Positions 1-10,620 of a DNA stretch of 64,000 nt are shown here, piece by piece (the first letter of the stretch is position 1; every line of letters begins with the position of its first letter). Under the pieces are notes generated by a model. It saw only the letters and a list, made by a program, of their open reading frames with translations, was not told the origin of the DNA and ran no database searches. Source of the DNA: Stereocaulon alpinum. Its lineage: Eukaryota; Ascomycota; Lecanoromycetes; Lecanorales; Stereocaulaceae. The translations under genes and the position numbers were made by a program. The stretch is taken from positions 456,911-520,910 of the forward strand of contig JAEUBA010000011.1 of NCBI GenBank assembly GCA_018257865.1. Reading direction: 5' to 3'.

Positions 1-1295
1 CGATCAGGGTAGACGATAGGATGTGGAAATTTGCTATAATAGGCTGCTGTAGTCCCTCCAACATTGTTCGATTTGGGTCGACCTGAGCTCAATACTGGAA
101 TGGTCTTTTGCTTGGCGTGGGTCACAGGCATAATATCACTCGTGGAAGCGGTAGAAGTATCACAAGAATCTGTGTAGGCGATAGGCTTTGGTTCTAGGGG
201 TAGATTCATTGCAGTTGTAGGCTGGACTTCGTTCACTTGCTGAGCGTACTCTGCAAAGGACATGTTCGTCACAGCTGCAAGCTGTGCTTTGAGCATTCGT
301 TCGGTCACTTTGACATGGTGGATGTAGTCTGCGTATGTGATACCGTCATGAGCAATGCTGTCCTTACTCACTTGGAGAGTCACACCACTAGAATGACCGT
401 TTTCGAGCGGGTAACGAACATGTGTTGAGCTGGATTGAATGCCACGAACAGGAGGTTGGAGGCCGTCATCTGAGTCTGAGCCTGCTGCTTTCTCGGCGCA
501 GGTGGCGTTCGGCTGAGTATCCGCATGTACCAGGATGATCTTCGGGTCATCGTGATTGGTGTCTTTTGTCGTAGATTCGCCGACTTCTTCACAAGCCTTG
601 GTCTCATTCACGGCTTGTAAGCGGCTCTTGCGCTCTTCACCAGTGGTCCTTACATCTGGACCATCATCATTTGGCACATCGGTGGCTGTTTCAACAGCCT
701 CATGCTCGGCGTGTTTGTCTGTCATCGGAGGAACTCGACGTTCATCTTCTGGACAAGCATCAACCGATCCGAAGGTATATGTCACTTTACATATTGGACA
801 GACTCCTGAATCATCGACAAAATGCAGATCTCGGACAGCAGGAGGGGAAGTCGGTCCAGTGCGGAGTCGACATATGCCAGCAGCGAGTTGATCTCCTGGA
901 CGCTGATCGATTCCGAATCTAGACTGAGGGTCGGTAACGCTGCCACATCCCATGCCTGCATGCATGTGATGATCACAACCATCGCTGGCAACCTGATATG
1001 CAAGGGAACCATAATCTAGTTGATTAAGGGAAGTCGTGTGGGCTGTTGATGGATGCTGGTGCGGATTTTGTAGGCGAGGCTGGTCGAGAGGTCGCTGTCG
1101 GTGATCTATTAGGGGCTGTGGATATATTGGACGAGGACCCCGATGAGGCGGCTGCAGGCTATACCGCTCATGCATGTGACGATCACGAAGATGTTCTTCG
1201 AAAGATCTTGAGCCCATCACACTTGGTGTTGGATGTGCTGGACACGAGCCATAGCAACCATAGTTGCCAAAGCTACCGTAGTTGATGTACGCCAT
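1..1295 (-). CDS. Unrecognised protein, 3' part off the left edge
   Basis: On the minus strand one frame is open without a stop from the ATG at 1295-1293 down to base 1, about 431 codons, so the gene leaves the window before its stop. I do not recognise the family. The N-terminus is rich in Gly, Tyr, His and Pro (MAYINYGSFGNYG...). Near residue 160 there is an isolated CPICKVTY, a CxxC pair but no complete zinc finger. The middle is acidic and Ser/Thr-rich. Two helical stretches near residues 300-345 contain DGITYADYIHHVKVTERM and MSFAEYAQQVNE; the second faintly resembles the module of the tandem family at 18-28 kb (MSDQDYNYHVQQ), which is speculative. The length of the open frame and the protein-like composition are the evidence; no intron is needed. 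Confidence 0.6.
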   Translation of the reverse strand, partial: MAYINYGSFGNYGCYGSCPAHPTPSVMGSRSFEEHLRDRHMHERYSLQPPHRGPRPIYPQPLIDHRQRPLDQPRLQNPHQHPSTAHTTSLNQLDYGSLAYQVASDGCDHHMHAGMGCGSVTDPQSRFGIDQRPGDQLAAGICRLRTGPTSPPAVRDLHFVDDSGVCPICKVTYTFGSVDACPEDERRVPPMTDKHAEHEAVETATDVPNDDGPDVRTTGEERKSRLQAVNETKACEEVGESTTKDTNHDDPKIILVHADTQPNATCAEKAAGSDSDDGLQPPVRGIQSSSTHVRYPLENGHSSGVTLQVSKDSIAHDGITYADYIHHVKVTERMLKAQLAAVTNMSFAEYAQQVNEVQPTTAMNLPLEPKPIAYTDSCDTSTASTSDIMPVTHAKQKTIPVLSSGRPKSNNVGGTTAAYYSKFPHPIVYPD

Positions 1296-1735
1296 CGCTA
1301 ACTATCAGAAGAGGAGAGCTGTGTTGAAGACGGAGCTTTGGTGATTCGATAGTCCCGTGGATGGAATTGATTGATAGCCTATTGCAATTTGATCTTAATC
1401 CAACAGAGTCAAGGCAGAGATGCTTCGAAGGTAAGCCTTTTTTTGATATTGCTCTAGAGATGAAGGTGTGGATGTTTCAGATGTGCTCAGGATATGAAGA
1501 AGTTTGAACGAAGGATAGGGAGGTTGTGGATGACACGGGAAGACAACAGCAAAGAGTGAAAAGGTTTAATGGCTCCACGTACCGTGGGTAGTGACGGACA
1601 TCGCGTGTCGTCTACCCCGCTATCTATCCCAGTTGTTACGCAGTCACTCACTCGCCTCTAAGACGTGCTGAAAAGGATCGTCGATCTTGTGGGCGAGCAG
1701 GGTATTGATCTGCATCATACCATTGCCTAGACATC
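1296..1735. promoter_or_regulatory. Divergent intergenic region
   Basis: This stretch lies between the minus-strand gene starting at 1295 and the small plus-strand ORF at 1736. It should carry the promoter of the former. No TATA box or other motif stands out. Confidence 0.3.
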
Positions 1736-1885
1736 ATGACTACAAACCAGTTCTACGTACAGCTCAATCTCCCCAAAGTTCAAAGGTTCATTCAAGAATT
1801 GGGCCAAGCATCGTATATCAATCCCGGCTTCTTCGCCGAAGCCGCCGAGCGTTCCACCAAGGAAAAGTCTCGTCGGAATGATTGA
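1736..1885 (+). CDS. Small 49-residue ORF, unrecognised
   Basis: A short ORF beginning MTTNQFYVQLNLPKVQRF and ending KEKSRRND. The start context is gacatcATGAC. The composition looks protein-like: an amphipathic stretch, then aromatic residues, then a basic tail, without low complexity. No signal peptide or membrane helix is visible. It may be a complete micro-protein or the first exon of a larger gene, since I found no clear splice donor before the stop. Only length-independent features support it, so it is tentative. Confidence 0.3.
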   Translation: MTTNQFYVQLNLPKVQRFIQELGQASYINPGFFAEAAERSTKEKSRRND

Positions 1886-2364
1886 GATCTTGCCGGAGTG
1901 TGTTAAAGCACAAGAAGCTCTGAGAACTTGGCATGGACACTCGTTCCGAAGGCATGGAACTCGGACACGAGAGCACGAAAGACGTTTGTTGGTCCTAACG
2001 TAAGATGCTGGAAGTTGTCGTCACACGGTGTCTATGGTGGATGCCGAAGGCTGTGGATTAGTAATCCACTTTTGGTACGAAGAGACGAATTCATAGGGTA
2101 CTATGGGCATTGGTGAGTATCTCTTTGACTCGGAAGAAAGAAAGGCTGTATGATATCACCCTCGTTGGTACAGCTGAGTGCATCTATCGAGTTTTCCTTG
2201 CCGGGACAGTCAAATCCCTATCACTAGTCCCATCTTTCCTCTAAGATTGACTTCTAGCGAACCACCCATGATGTGGCACTGGACGCATGCTAGCTCAACA
2301 CTCTATACAATTTACTGTCCGTTCGCCTGATGCTGTGAAAATTGTTTCGCACTCCGATTTCTTT
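1886..2364. other. Intergenic, no gene seen
   Basis: Short random-looking frames only. It should hold the 3' flank of the minus-strand gene to its right. Confidence 0.3.
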
Positions 2365-2664
2365 TCACAATCTCCGTCTCAAGCAACCCCCGCCGCCCCC
2401 TTCAGCACCCACCGACCAACCAACCTCCCCAACCCCTCCTCTCTTGCCCTCCCGACCGTCCTTCTCCCTTCCCCACCACTCATAACCGCCCACCCCCCCA
2501 AAGCCAGTGTCACTCCTCCACTGCTCCCTCTCCCTTCTCCTCCATTCCTCATGCCTCTCCCACAAAGCTTCCTCCAGACTCCCAAACTGGCCCATTTGGA
2601 CGTACTCATCAAGGCTGTGAACTGTATCTGAATGGAAATCATTGGCGAGACGGTGGTGTGGAAG
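2365..2664 (-). other. Coding-like in-frame extension after a TGA
   Basis: Directly after the TGA at 2667-2665 the same minus-strand frame stays open for about 100 codons. It encodes a highly protein-like segment (SLEEALWERHEEWRRRERE) followed by a Gly/Arg/Glu-rich tail. It is either a 3' exon joined by an intron that removes the TGA, a readthrough extension, or the remainder of a gene cut by a nonsense mutation. A strong donor GTGAGT lies upstream at 2832, but no acceptor restored the frame convincingly. Confidence 0.45.
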
Positions 2665-3152
2665 TCATTGGTTGCGTTGTCCGCGAAGGTTTGGGCTGAA
2701 TTGGGTAAGGGTTAATCGTTGGTCGTTGGGTGAAATAGCGGTGCCGGATTCAGAGCCTGGTGGCATTATGTTGGTGGAGGTGTCACTGTATACCGAGCTG
2801 CAAACAACAGTATCGCTTCCGCTCGAACTCACGCGCTCGTCCCCTGGCAGATTGCCGCTAGTGATGCGGACTCCACGCATGGCAGGTGGTGAGACAACGG
2901 CATGTGCGCCCTTTATTCCGCCAGGAAGATTTTGGGAATGGAATCTTGCGCGGCAGTAGAGTCGTCGAGGGATGTAGGCGATGATGTTCACGAATGATGC
3001 TCCGAGGTGGACGATGGGACAGGTTTTTGGAGGCTTCGGGTGGTGGTTTGCGCCTGGTGGAGGGCTACTGTTGAGGGAGCGGAAGAAGCGTGGGTCTTGT
3101 CTGCTTGGTAGAGGGGGAAGCGGCCTTCGGCTTTGTAGCGGTAGGGGGGCAT
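2665..3152 (-). CDS. Unrecognised protein, two exons, possibly longer
   Basis: I propose exons 3152-2992 and 2944-2665 with a 47-nt intron (GTGAAC...CGCAAG). Splicing joins two overlapping open frames in phase, ...SSTSEHHS to FHSQNLPGGIKG..., giving 146 residues. The start is chosen for its context, tctcaaacATGCC, and for the protein-like N-terminus MPPYRYKAEGRFPLY. Family unknown. The product is Ser/Pro-rich with no membrane helix. The frame continues past the TGA into a charged helical segment (2365-2664), so the annotated end may be wrong. Confidence 0.45.
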
Positions 3153-4009
3153 GTTTGAGAGGGCGCTGTGAGGGTCTCGCGCTATCACTGAGGTCTTGGG
3201 TCGTGGAGGTGTAGAGAATTCTCCAGTAGAGAGAAGAGAGATGGAAGGCAGAATAACTGAACACAACCTTTGAGAGTGTCGGACGAGATGTGTTACAATG
3301 AATTATACGTCGTGAAAGACGGATACGTGGTCGAAGCCAAACAAAGACGCATCATTGTCGCTTTTGCTAGCTTCGTCGCGTTCAGTGCCCTTCAATGGTT
3401 GCATCTGGTCCACGGTGAAAAGACAGCGAGTTCGTATTATTCTTGGTGGAAGGAGAAGTGGATCGGTTTAGTTGTTGTGAATATCGACGTGGAAGCTGCA
3501 GGTGGAGAGGACGTTGATTCCCTCCTTTCGATCGTTAGTAACGGAAGATCTTGGTACTGCGAACAGCCTTGACTGCTAGGAATACGAAGCAGCGTTGATG
3601 GAGATGGTGCAGGAAATAGCTGGAACAGTGAGGACGGGACCTAGAAAACGCGTCATAGATTCTCGTGCAGTGTCAAAGAAAGTTCCAAGATGAAACAGCT
3701 TGATAGTTGCTAACACGGTTGTGATCTCGTTGAATTGGTATCAAATTTTTGAAATGCAAGGATACATAAAGGCCTAGAGAATCGAGACTCGTCGCCCTGA
3801 TCTTCCGGTCGTGTCTCGATCAAAGACATGATCTTACATAGGCCGTGAATCATTCAAGCTCTCCCCAGTCTCTCATTTGCACATTCTCAATTAATTCACA
3901 AAGCGAAAACCTGCCAGACTTAACGTAGCTAGCGGTCTAATATCTCAGCGTCATAAGCCGTCCACTGCCATATTACCTGTCCATCAATTCCGTTGTCGAG
4001 AATGGAAAC
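3153..4009. other. Intergenic, no convincing gene
   Basis: It holds the 5' flank of the minus-strand gene ending upstream and the flank of the solo LTR. A plus-strand frame of about 100 codons at 3270-3572 has no recognisable features and is not called. Confidence 0.3.
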
Positions 4010-4220
4010 TGTCGGAATAACTTCGCTCCGCACTCCGCAATTAGCGGCTTGGCGCCAACTCCTAGATAAAACACCATAGCTTAGCTAGCTAGATTCAATC
4101 AATCCCCAGTTTACCAAGCCCAATAGACACCCTGCAATCAGGTTGTCCGGGGCAGGTAATAGGGGATCAAGCTACCTACTAATCGGTACTACCTAGGCTA
4201 GCAGCTAGGTTCTACCGACA
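4010..4220 (-). mobile_element. Solo LTR with 5-bp target-site duplication
   Basis: A 211-bp sequence that begins TGTCGG and ends CCGACA, perfect 6-bp terminal inverted repeats with the TG...CA ends of an LTR. It is flanked on both sides by GAAAC (4005-4009 and 4221-4225), a perfect 5-bp target-site duplication. Its reverse complement matches the LTR at 62897-63107, which is also 211 bp. No internal retroelement sequence is attached, so it is a solo LTR left by LTR-LTR recombination. It is less mutated than the right-hand copy, and most differences are C-to-T or G-to-A. Confidence 0.9.
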
Positions 4221-4393
4221 GAAACCAAAATGAATAAATATACAGACTGGAAGATCCATTTCTGTACAATGGAACCAAGGAAACCCTTTTTCAGATATAA
4301 CACCCATGCTCAAACAGCCAGTGTTGGCTGGAGCGATCAGGGTCCTTACGATCATCAACGATAGCATCTTAGTCCTGGTGAAGGATGGCCTCT

Positions 4394-5759
4394 TTAGACA
4401 CAATCCGAGTCCGCCGGTGAGAAAGCTTTGGGAGGATATCGGGGCTCGGGGATAGTCCCATCCGCATTCGCATGCTGATACGGATCCTTCTCCCCAAGAG
4501 GACGATCGTTGATCGTCTCTCCACTGTGAGTCACGACAGCCTCACTATGGGATCGAGGCTCGTCCGAGACGAACTGTACAGTAGAAGAATAGTCGTCGCC
4601 ATATTTGTCGAATTTTCTATCGTTAGATTTCTTTGGGAGTTGATGTCGATCTTCCGATATTCGTCCTGAAACCGAAGCGCTAGAGCCGCGCCATCTCTTG
4701 GGAATCAACGAGTTAAGGACTGGTAGGCTTGCTGCGATGCAGCCGAAGAAGAGGTCAATGACTGTCCAAATTTCAGTCTCAAGGGCTTCCCCTGCGCAGA
4801 ACGTGTTAGCAAGCCCTGCCTTTTAGCGAAGCGGAGAGGGGTGGCTTACAAGTCACATCCAAAGCGTTGTGTTGGGTGACTAGTTGCCTGTTGACGCTGC
4901 CAATGACTGATACAGCACCAATCGAAAAGAGGAAGATGAGTCTAATTCTCTTCGAATTTGACATCTTCATTTTGCAGAATATGATGACAGGGACCATAAG
5001 GAGAAGAAAGTCGAGGATGACATGAGTGACATTCAATGCTAGACTGTATCGGTTGATTGTGATGCATTTAACTGGTTGTGTTGGTTTGCCGTAGCCTGAG
5101 AACCCCCATGAATGTAGGACTGGGATGCATTTGAATACTGAGATGAAGATTGAGGTGATGATGAAGGCCACAATAAGAACGAGGAGGGTGTTGTGGTACA
5201 TCATCCAGGGTTTGGACGTTATGCCGGTGAGGCGGCGATTGAAGAGCGTGATGGAGATCTTGATAAGGCCAACGGTGACGTAGAAGAGCATGGTGTTTCC
5301 CGCGGCGAACTGGGCTCTATGTCAGTCGAGCCTTCTGTTTAAATCGAATGCCGAACTCACAGTAATGAACTGGTTGAGCTCTTTATATGTGATGTCGTAA
5401 ATGTGCTGGCCTGCACCTCCGTAATTGACTATAGCAATGGCAATAGCTAGCCAAGTAATAGTCCCAGTAGCTCCGAATATTATGGCGTAGTCATCCAAGC
5501 CCCATGTCAGATCCTTCTTAAAGTAGCGAAGTGCCAGACGAGCGGAAGTTATGATCACAAGAAGCGATATGAGCACCGAATAAGCTGCTATCATATGCGG
5601 TCCGCGAGTCTGACCGTGTGGTGCGCCCGGAGGTGCTGCTAGTAACGGAATGCCCATATTTGGATTTCCTGGGACCTTGTATCCACGATAGAAGCCCCGG
5701 ACGATGTAGAAGTCATCCTGGTTGGCTGGTGGGAGCCCCACGAGCGCTGAACCGTTCAT
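4394..5759 (-). CDS. Fungal rhodopsin-domain (PTH11-like) membrane protein
   Basis: Exons 5759-5361, 5309-4850 and 4791-4394 give 418 residues. Both introns have clean signals (GTGAGT...CCCAG, 51 nt; GTAAGC...CGCAG, 58 nt), and splicing restores conserved stretches such as NQFIT-FAAGNTMLFYVTVG and DVTW-EALETEIWTVIDLFF. About seven membrane helices are visible: residues 57-77, 91-111, 134-155, then four more ending near ALETEIWTVIDLFFGC. The hallmark WGLDDYAII precedes helix 2, as in the fungal rhodopsin-like family. The C-terminal tail of about 100 residues is hydrophilic and Ser-rich, presumably cytoplasmic. Such proteins are usually described as PTH11-like GPCR relatives; ligand and role are unknown. 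A solo LTR lies 170 bp past the stop. Confidence 0.85.
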
Positions 5760-7805
5760 GATGGCAATCTTGACTAGATAGGTAGGGAATCAAGCTAGAA
5801 GTTGGGGTCGTAATGCAAGAGGCTCGCACCTTTGGAACGAGCTAAAAAGGTATGGTGTGTTATGGGACGTATGGGGGAACAAGACTTTTCGAGAGTGCAG
5901 ACGTAGAGATGTATTCGACCGAGTCAGTATGGTAGTTGAGGAGGACTCCATGATATAAGTTTTCTATCCTATTCCTAGTGTTAGCATCTCTAGAGTTGTG
6001 TGACCCCACCTTCGGCTTCAGAGACCTTTTGGCAAGACGAGGAATCTAATCCCACGTCAAGCCATCCATCCCACGAGGTTACATGGGATGTGGTTGAGCT
6101 TCAGCGAAGTTCCAACTTTGCTTACTCCGGAAGCGGGCCGCTTATCAGTCTATCGAGTAAACACGGGCCACATTAAGGCTAGCGACGAGTGACAATCTAA
6201 TTACAGCAAGCTATTGGCTGGCACGGGGCCAGATGTTCAAAGGTTGTGGACATGTGGACGGCTGAGGACTATCTAGGAACTCGGGAGGTGGCATCATCCG
6301 AGCAAGGGGACGCTTCCCATAGCGTCTTTGATGGTGCCATGTTAAGTTGATCAACGAACAGCGGGCCCCAACGAACAGCTTGACGCCACGCGCGGTTCCT
6401 AATACTAATGTTTCACTCATAGTCACTAGGAGATAGGAGACCGTCGACTACGGTGATTAGAACTTCGAAAAGAGTTTTGCCTATACTGCGCGGCATGACT
6501 AGTGGAGAACACCAAGACAGTACATATAAGGAGTGGGCACTTCAGAATTAAGCTGCTTTGAATACGAACCAACAAACCCATAACGATCAACATTTGCCGT
6601 GAAACCCTCTGACACGGGAACACCAGTTGTTGAGTGGACGCAGTCTCCAGTGGCGCATGATAACGGAGGATTTCGCCTTAGTCCGACGACTGACTTACAA
6701 GATAAGATGCTCAATGTTTACTCGATCGATAGGGGGAAAAGTCGCAAGCTATCAATGACGACAGATCAGCAAAAGCCTCTGCCGTGGTGTTAGTCAGGGA
6801 CTCAGGGCATATCATCTCTCCAGATCTGGCAGATTTCATTGGTGCGCCTGTAGATTGTAGATGCTTCTACGCTACAATAACGTCATTCAATCCTTGGCCG
6901 GCTTCCCGCTTCCCGCTTGCCACTAACGCTAGCTCAAGGAGTCCGACACTACGGAGTATCTATCTGTGTATTGCCAATACTACCGGCTAATGAGAAGAAC
7001 CTGCGGCGAGGTGCATTGTGTCTGATATTGTGGGATTGTGGAAATTGTCCTCTTACTTCCAGAGCATGTCCGCGTCGTTGCAGCTGCGGGGAGAGATACT
7101 CGCTTGGCTTGATGAGAGCTGACCTACCAAGCACGAACAGCGACCTCGTTGACGCATTGACGCAAGGCGTGCTAGGCGTCATCGTCCAGCGCCTAGACCC
7201 CTGACCAGCCTGTCCAGCCATCCAGCCCTCTGATCTGGTCGTCTCTGCGGTTTTGCTGGATGAAGGACAAGTTTACCTGTGCTCATATCCTCCAGAAACT
7301 GTCTGCTCGACAGTGGAACCGGCCAAGCACGGTTCACTGAAGCCATCGTCCGCTTACCGTATGTGGTTAGCCTTTACGCCTTAGTCTGTGCCTTCACCGC
7401 CGTCTGAGGACGAGAACACGGACGGCAGTAGTACGTACCTAATTTACCAAGCGAAGCCAAGCACTCAGTCAGTAATAACAATGCTCAATTTCAAAGAGCA
7501 CTCATTTTACGTGACCCAAGTACCCCCGTAACGTGTATTGATTTGGAAAGTAGCTGATAGCATACCAAAAATGCTGAATACAAGCTGCAAGACGCGGGAT
7601 TAGGACTAACCCCGCATTCTATGCGACGTCGACATCCTGGCGAGCGCTTGATGGTCGATATCCGCCAGCCTTACATATGCGGGATGACATGTCATGCGAC
7701 GAGTTAATAATAATGCGAAATGACGATACCTTAGGTATAAGAGTCTATGCACCTGTGATGGCCTTAAGACGAACTTTCATCACTTGTTGTTTTGCGGTAC
7801 GCAAC
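5760..7805. other. Long intergenic region, no gene recognised
   Basis: About 2 kb with only short frames on both strands, none with a recognisable domain, splice structure or protein-like composition. It must hold the promoter of the rhodopsin-domain gene (left) and of the hydrolase (right). Confidence 0.35.
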
Positions 7806-9054
7806 ATGATCAAGGAACTCCTTCTCATCGCAGCTTTCGCCCTGCGCTTGGGCACTGGAACAGTAACTTCAAGCGTCTCTCCAGATCAAGGTGCTGCCGC
7901 TGGAAGACCTCACCACGATGCCGCCTACACTAGAAGGGTGTTCTACGTCGGAGGTGACTACAATAAGACGGCTTTAGGGACTGTTCTCCAGGATCAGATC
8001 TATGTAGAGCAACTCACACCTGCAGCTGGGAAGACACAGGCGCACCCAATAGTAATGCTGCACGGCGGCGATCTTTCAGGCATCGTGTGGCTCAACAAAC
8101 CGGATAACGGCACAGGATGGGCATCTTTCTTTCTCAATCTAGGATACGAACTTTTTCTGGTCGATGAATGGAGCGTTGGACGTTCTGGCCCTGAATCGAC
8201 CGCGTACAAATCTACTGATGGCTCTGGCATTGGTTACGAAATTGCGGAGGTAGCCTTCTCAGCTCCACAGCTTTACAACAACTACTATCAAGCAAGGTTT
8301 CATACACAGTGGCCAGGGGTGAGTGAGGGCGATTTGAATGATGCAAGTAGTTTCAGTGCTCACAGATGTCATGGAACAGAAAGGTACCTTTGGTGACCCA
8401 ATCTTCGACGATTACTTTTCAAAATTCGGTCCTTCGACTTTCGGTCCCCAAGCGGAAACCATCATGCGAGCTGCCATGTGCGATCTCTTACGCCGGATCG
8501 GTCCTGCCATGATCATCGCCCACTCCCTTGGTGGTCAATACGCGCTTCTCGCCAGCGATGAGTGTCCAGATCTAGTGCTCGCTCATGTAGCAGTTGAAGG
8601 CGATCAAACACCTTTCGGAAGCTACGATAACGCTGTAAATGGCGCAAACACATCAATTCCCTACCGCCCCTACGGCATCGCCAACACACCACTCGACTAC
8701 TCACCACCTATCAACGATCCCAGTCAATTGGTAAAAGCGACCGTCGGACAGACGACGTACACGGATGGCCTGCTGTCGAATTTCAGCTGCATCTTGCAAG
8801 CCGAATCGCCTGCGCCCAGGAAGTTGACGAACATTGCCAAAGTGCCGCAACTATTCATCGTCAGTCAGGCAAGCATTCATATAACGTATGATCACTGTCA
8901 GGTCTCGTATCTCCGCCAGGCGGGTGTGCATGTTACATTTACGTACCTGCCTGACGTAGGAATAGAGGGGAACGGACATTTCATGATGCTGGAGAAGAAC
9001 AGCGATGACATCGCTGCTTACATTAATGAATGGGTACGGAAGAATTGTAAATAG
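7806..9054 (+). CDS. Secreted alpha/beta hydrolase (esterase/lipase-like)
   Basis: I propose exons 7806-8322 and 8366-9054, 401 residues. The start at 7806 gives a signal peptide (MIKELLLIAAFALRLGTG); an upstream in-frame ATG at 7677 would bury it. The fold is shown by the oxyanion region HGGDLSG, by the nucleophile elbow AHSLGGQ (Ser about 226) and by a late GNGHFMM with the catalytic His about 376. HTQWPG followed by GDPIFDDY spans the intron, as in secreted fungal alpha/beta hydrolases of about this length. The acid residue is not certain. The intron boundary is inferred from phase (GTGAGG...CACAG, 43 nt); a stronger donor GTGAGT 4 nt upstream would break the frame. Substrate unknown; an extracellular esterase is likely. 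Confidence 0.75.
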
Positions 9055-10620
9055 AAAAGTGTTGGGCCCGAAACCACATAAATGGTTCACGATTAACGCT
9101 TAACGACTCTGGAGGAAGTGCAGTACTTAAGTTATTGACTCAGGACATGTTGACTGCCCTTGCTTCAGCAACACCGAGTCATACTGAAAGACCACTCTCC
9201 GTGCACTGACTTCTGCTAGTACGCAGCACATGACCACATCTCGAATTGCACCTCGAATCAGTAGTAACGCGCGCGAAAGGCGTGAACAAATAGAGTGGAG
9301 GCGCATTGCATACCGCTGGAGACGGCTCAATGATGAAGAGATCGTGAGTTTTGCTCTATATGCCCTAAGAAGTCGTCAGTTTTTCCGTTTCAGGCTAAGA
9401 CATATTCAATACGATGCTCTACATGTGCTGATAGTTGCGGGTACATTGCTCATGTTGCCGCCGAGAGTCAACCATCTTTGCTAATCATGCAAATGTATGC
9501 TGATGGTCAGTATCGGCGACACTATACCCTTAGTGTCCTCACATCCGGTCGTATACACAGCGTTGCTCGCCTTCCAACGCCGGAAGGCCAATTATCGCGC
9601 GCAGGAGCGGAAATACCCTTGGCGATTGGCCAATTTGAGGTAGACTCAAAGCATTAAGCGAGAAGTGCAGCGAGTCCCTTCCAGAAGTCCTCTCAATTGA
9701 GACCGTATGCGCCTGCCTACTCGCCAACTTTCATTGCTGGGCCAATTATGTGATCGGCCGGTAAAGAATGTTAAATCTGATGCTCCCAGCTACTCCTGCC
9801 ACGGGATTGAGGGGTACATATAGGGGGAAATTAGCGGCATTTACAGGGGTGCAATAGGGGTACGTTTAGGGGATGCTGGTCCAGAGGTCTAGTAATGAAT
9901 CGATCAGACCTCCATATCTCAACACTGGAGGTCTAAAAGATCAAGAATGGAGACTACTTGATGCTTTAAACTCTCTCAAGCGAAAGCGTCCTCCAAGCTG
10001 CGAAAGGGTGTGCAACGGCCGAGTGCGATACAATACACTTGCCTGGTCTGGCTCAGGGCTGTGTAGCTGGGCATTGTCTGCTCAAGGTTGCGGGAGATTA
10101 CACAGAGAATTCGGAGTCTTGCGGCTCCTTCGAACTGGTAGCGTTCATTCCCAATAATTCCAGAAAGACGTTTGGTATTGTGGACCCTTTGCATGACGCT
10201 CCCATAAGATCCAAGCAATCTTTCCATAACCTACACATGCGATCTCCATGGACTGATCTATGCAGGGCTATGGTGCTGGTAGAATTTGGATTAGACCACG
10301 GATCAGGAACAAAGTGCAGCGCGCAATTGAATGGTGAATAGCAGACAGAATTTGGATGAATAGACAAACTCTACAACAAGGTACGTCCCATTAACATGCG
10401 AGTGTCGTTTCCGCCATCGAAGGATGAATAAGGTAGCAATACCCGCCTGAATGCGTATTCACTTTAGTAGAACGCTATGAGCTCATCCCACTCCAGGCAA
10501 CCTACCCTCAGCACCCCACTTCACGCAACCCACCCTTTTCACCCCACTGCGGCACGACTTGACCTTGCAACCTACGCCTTGATATCATGTAGAGAATATC
10601 TACACTTATAAACAAACAAC
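9055..10620. other. Intergenic, no gene recognised
   Basis: Only short frames. A G-rich stretch near 9790-9870 carries several GGGG runs but no regular repeat. The right end holds the promoter of the P450 gene. Confidence 0.3.

Noticed and set aside
2365..2667. Peroxisomal readthrough signal after the TGA
   Set aside because: The extension ends RRL without a Ser/Ala/Cys before it and the stop is not followed by CTA, so a cryptic PTS1 is not supported.
3270..3572. 100-codon plus-strand frame upstream of the solo LTR
   Set aside because: No domain, signal or splice support; it overlaps the expected promoter of the minus-strand gene.
8338..9054. Separate gene starting at the ATG at 8338
   Set aside because: That ATG lies in the intron of the hydrolase; the downstream frame supplies the catalytic Ser and His needed by the upstream frame.
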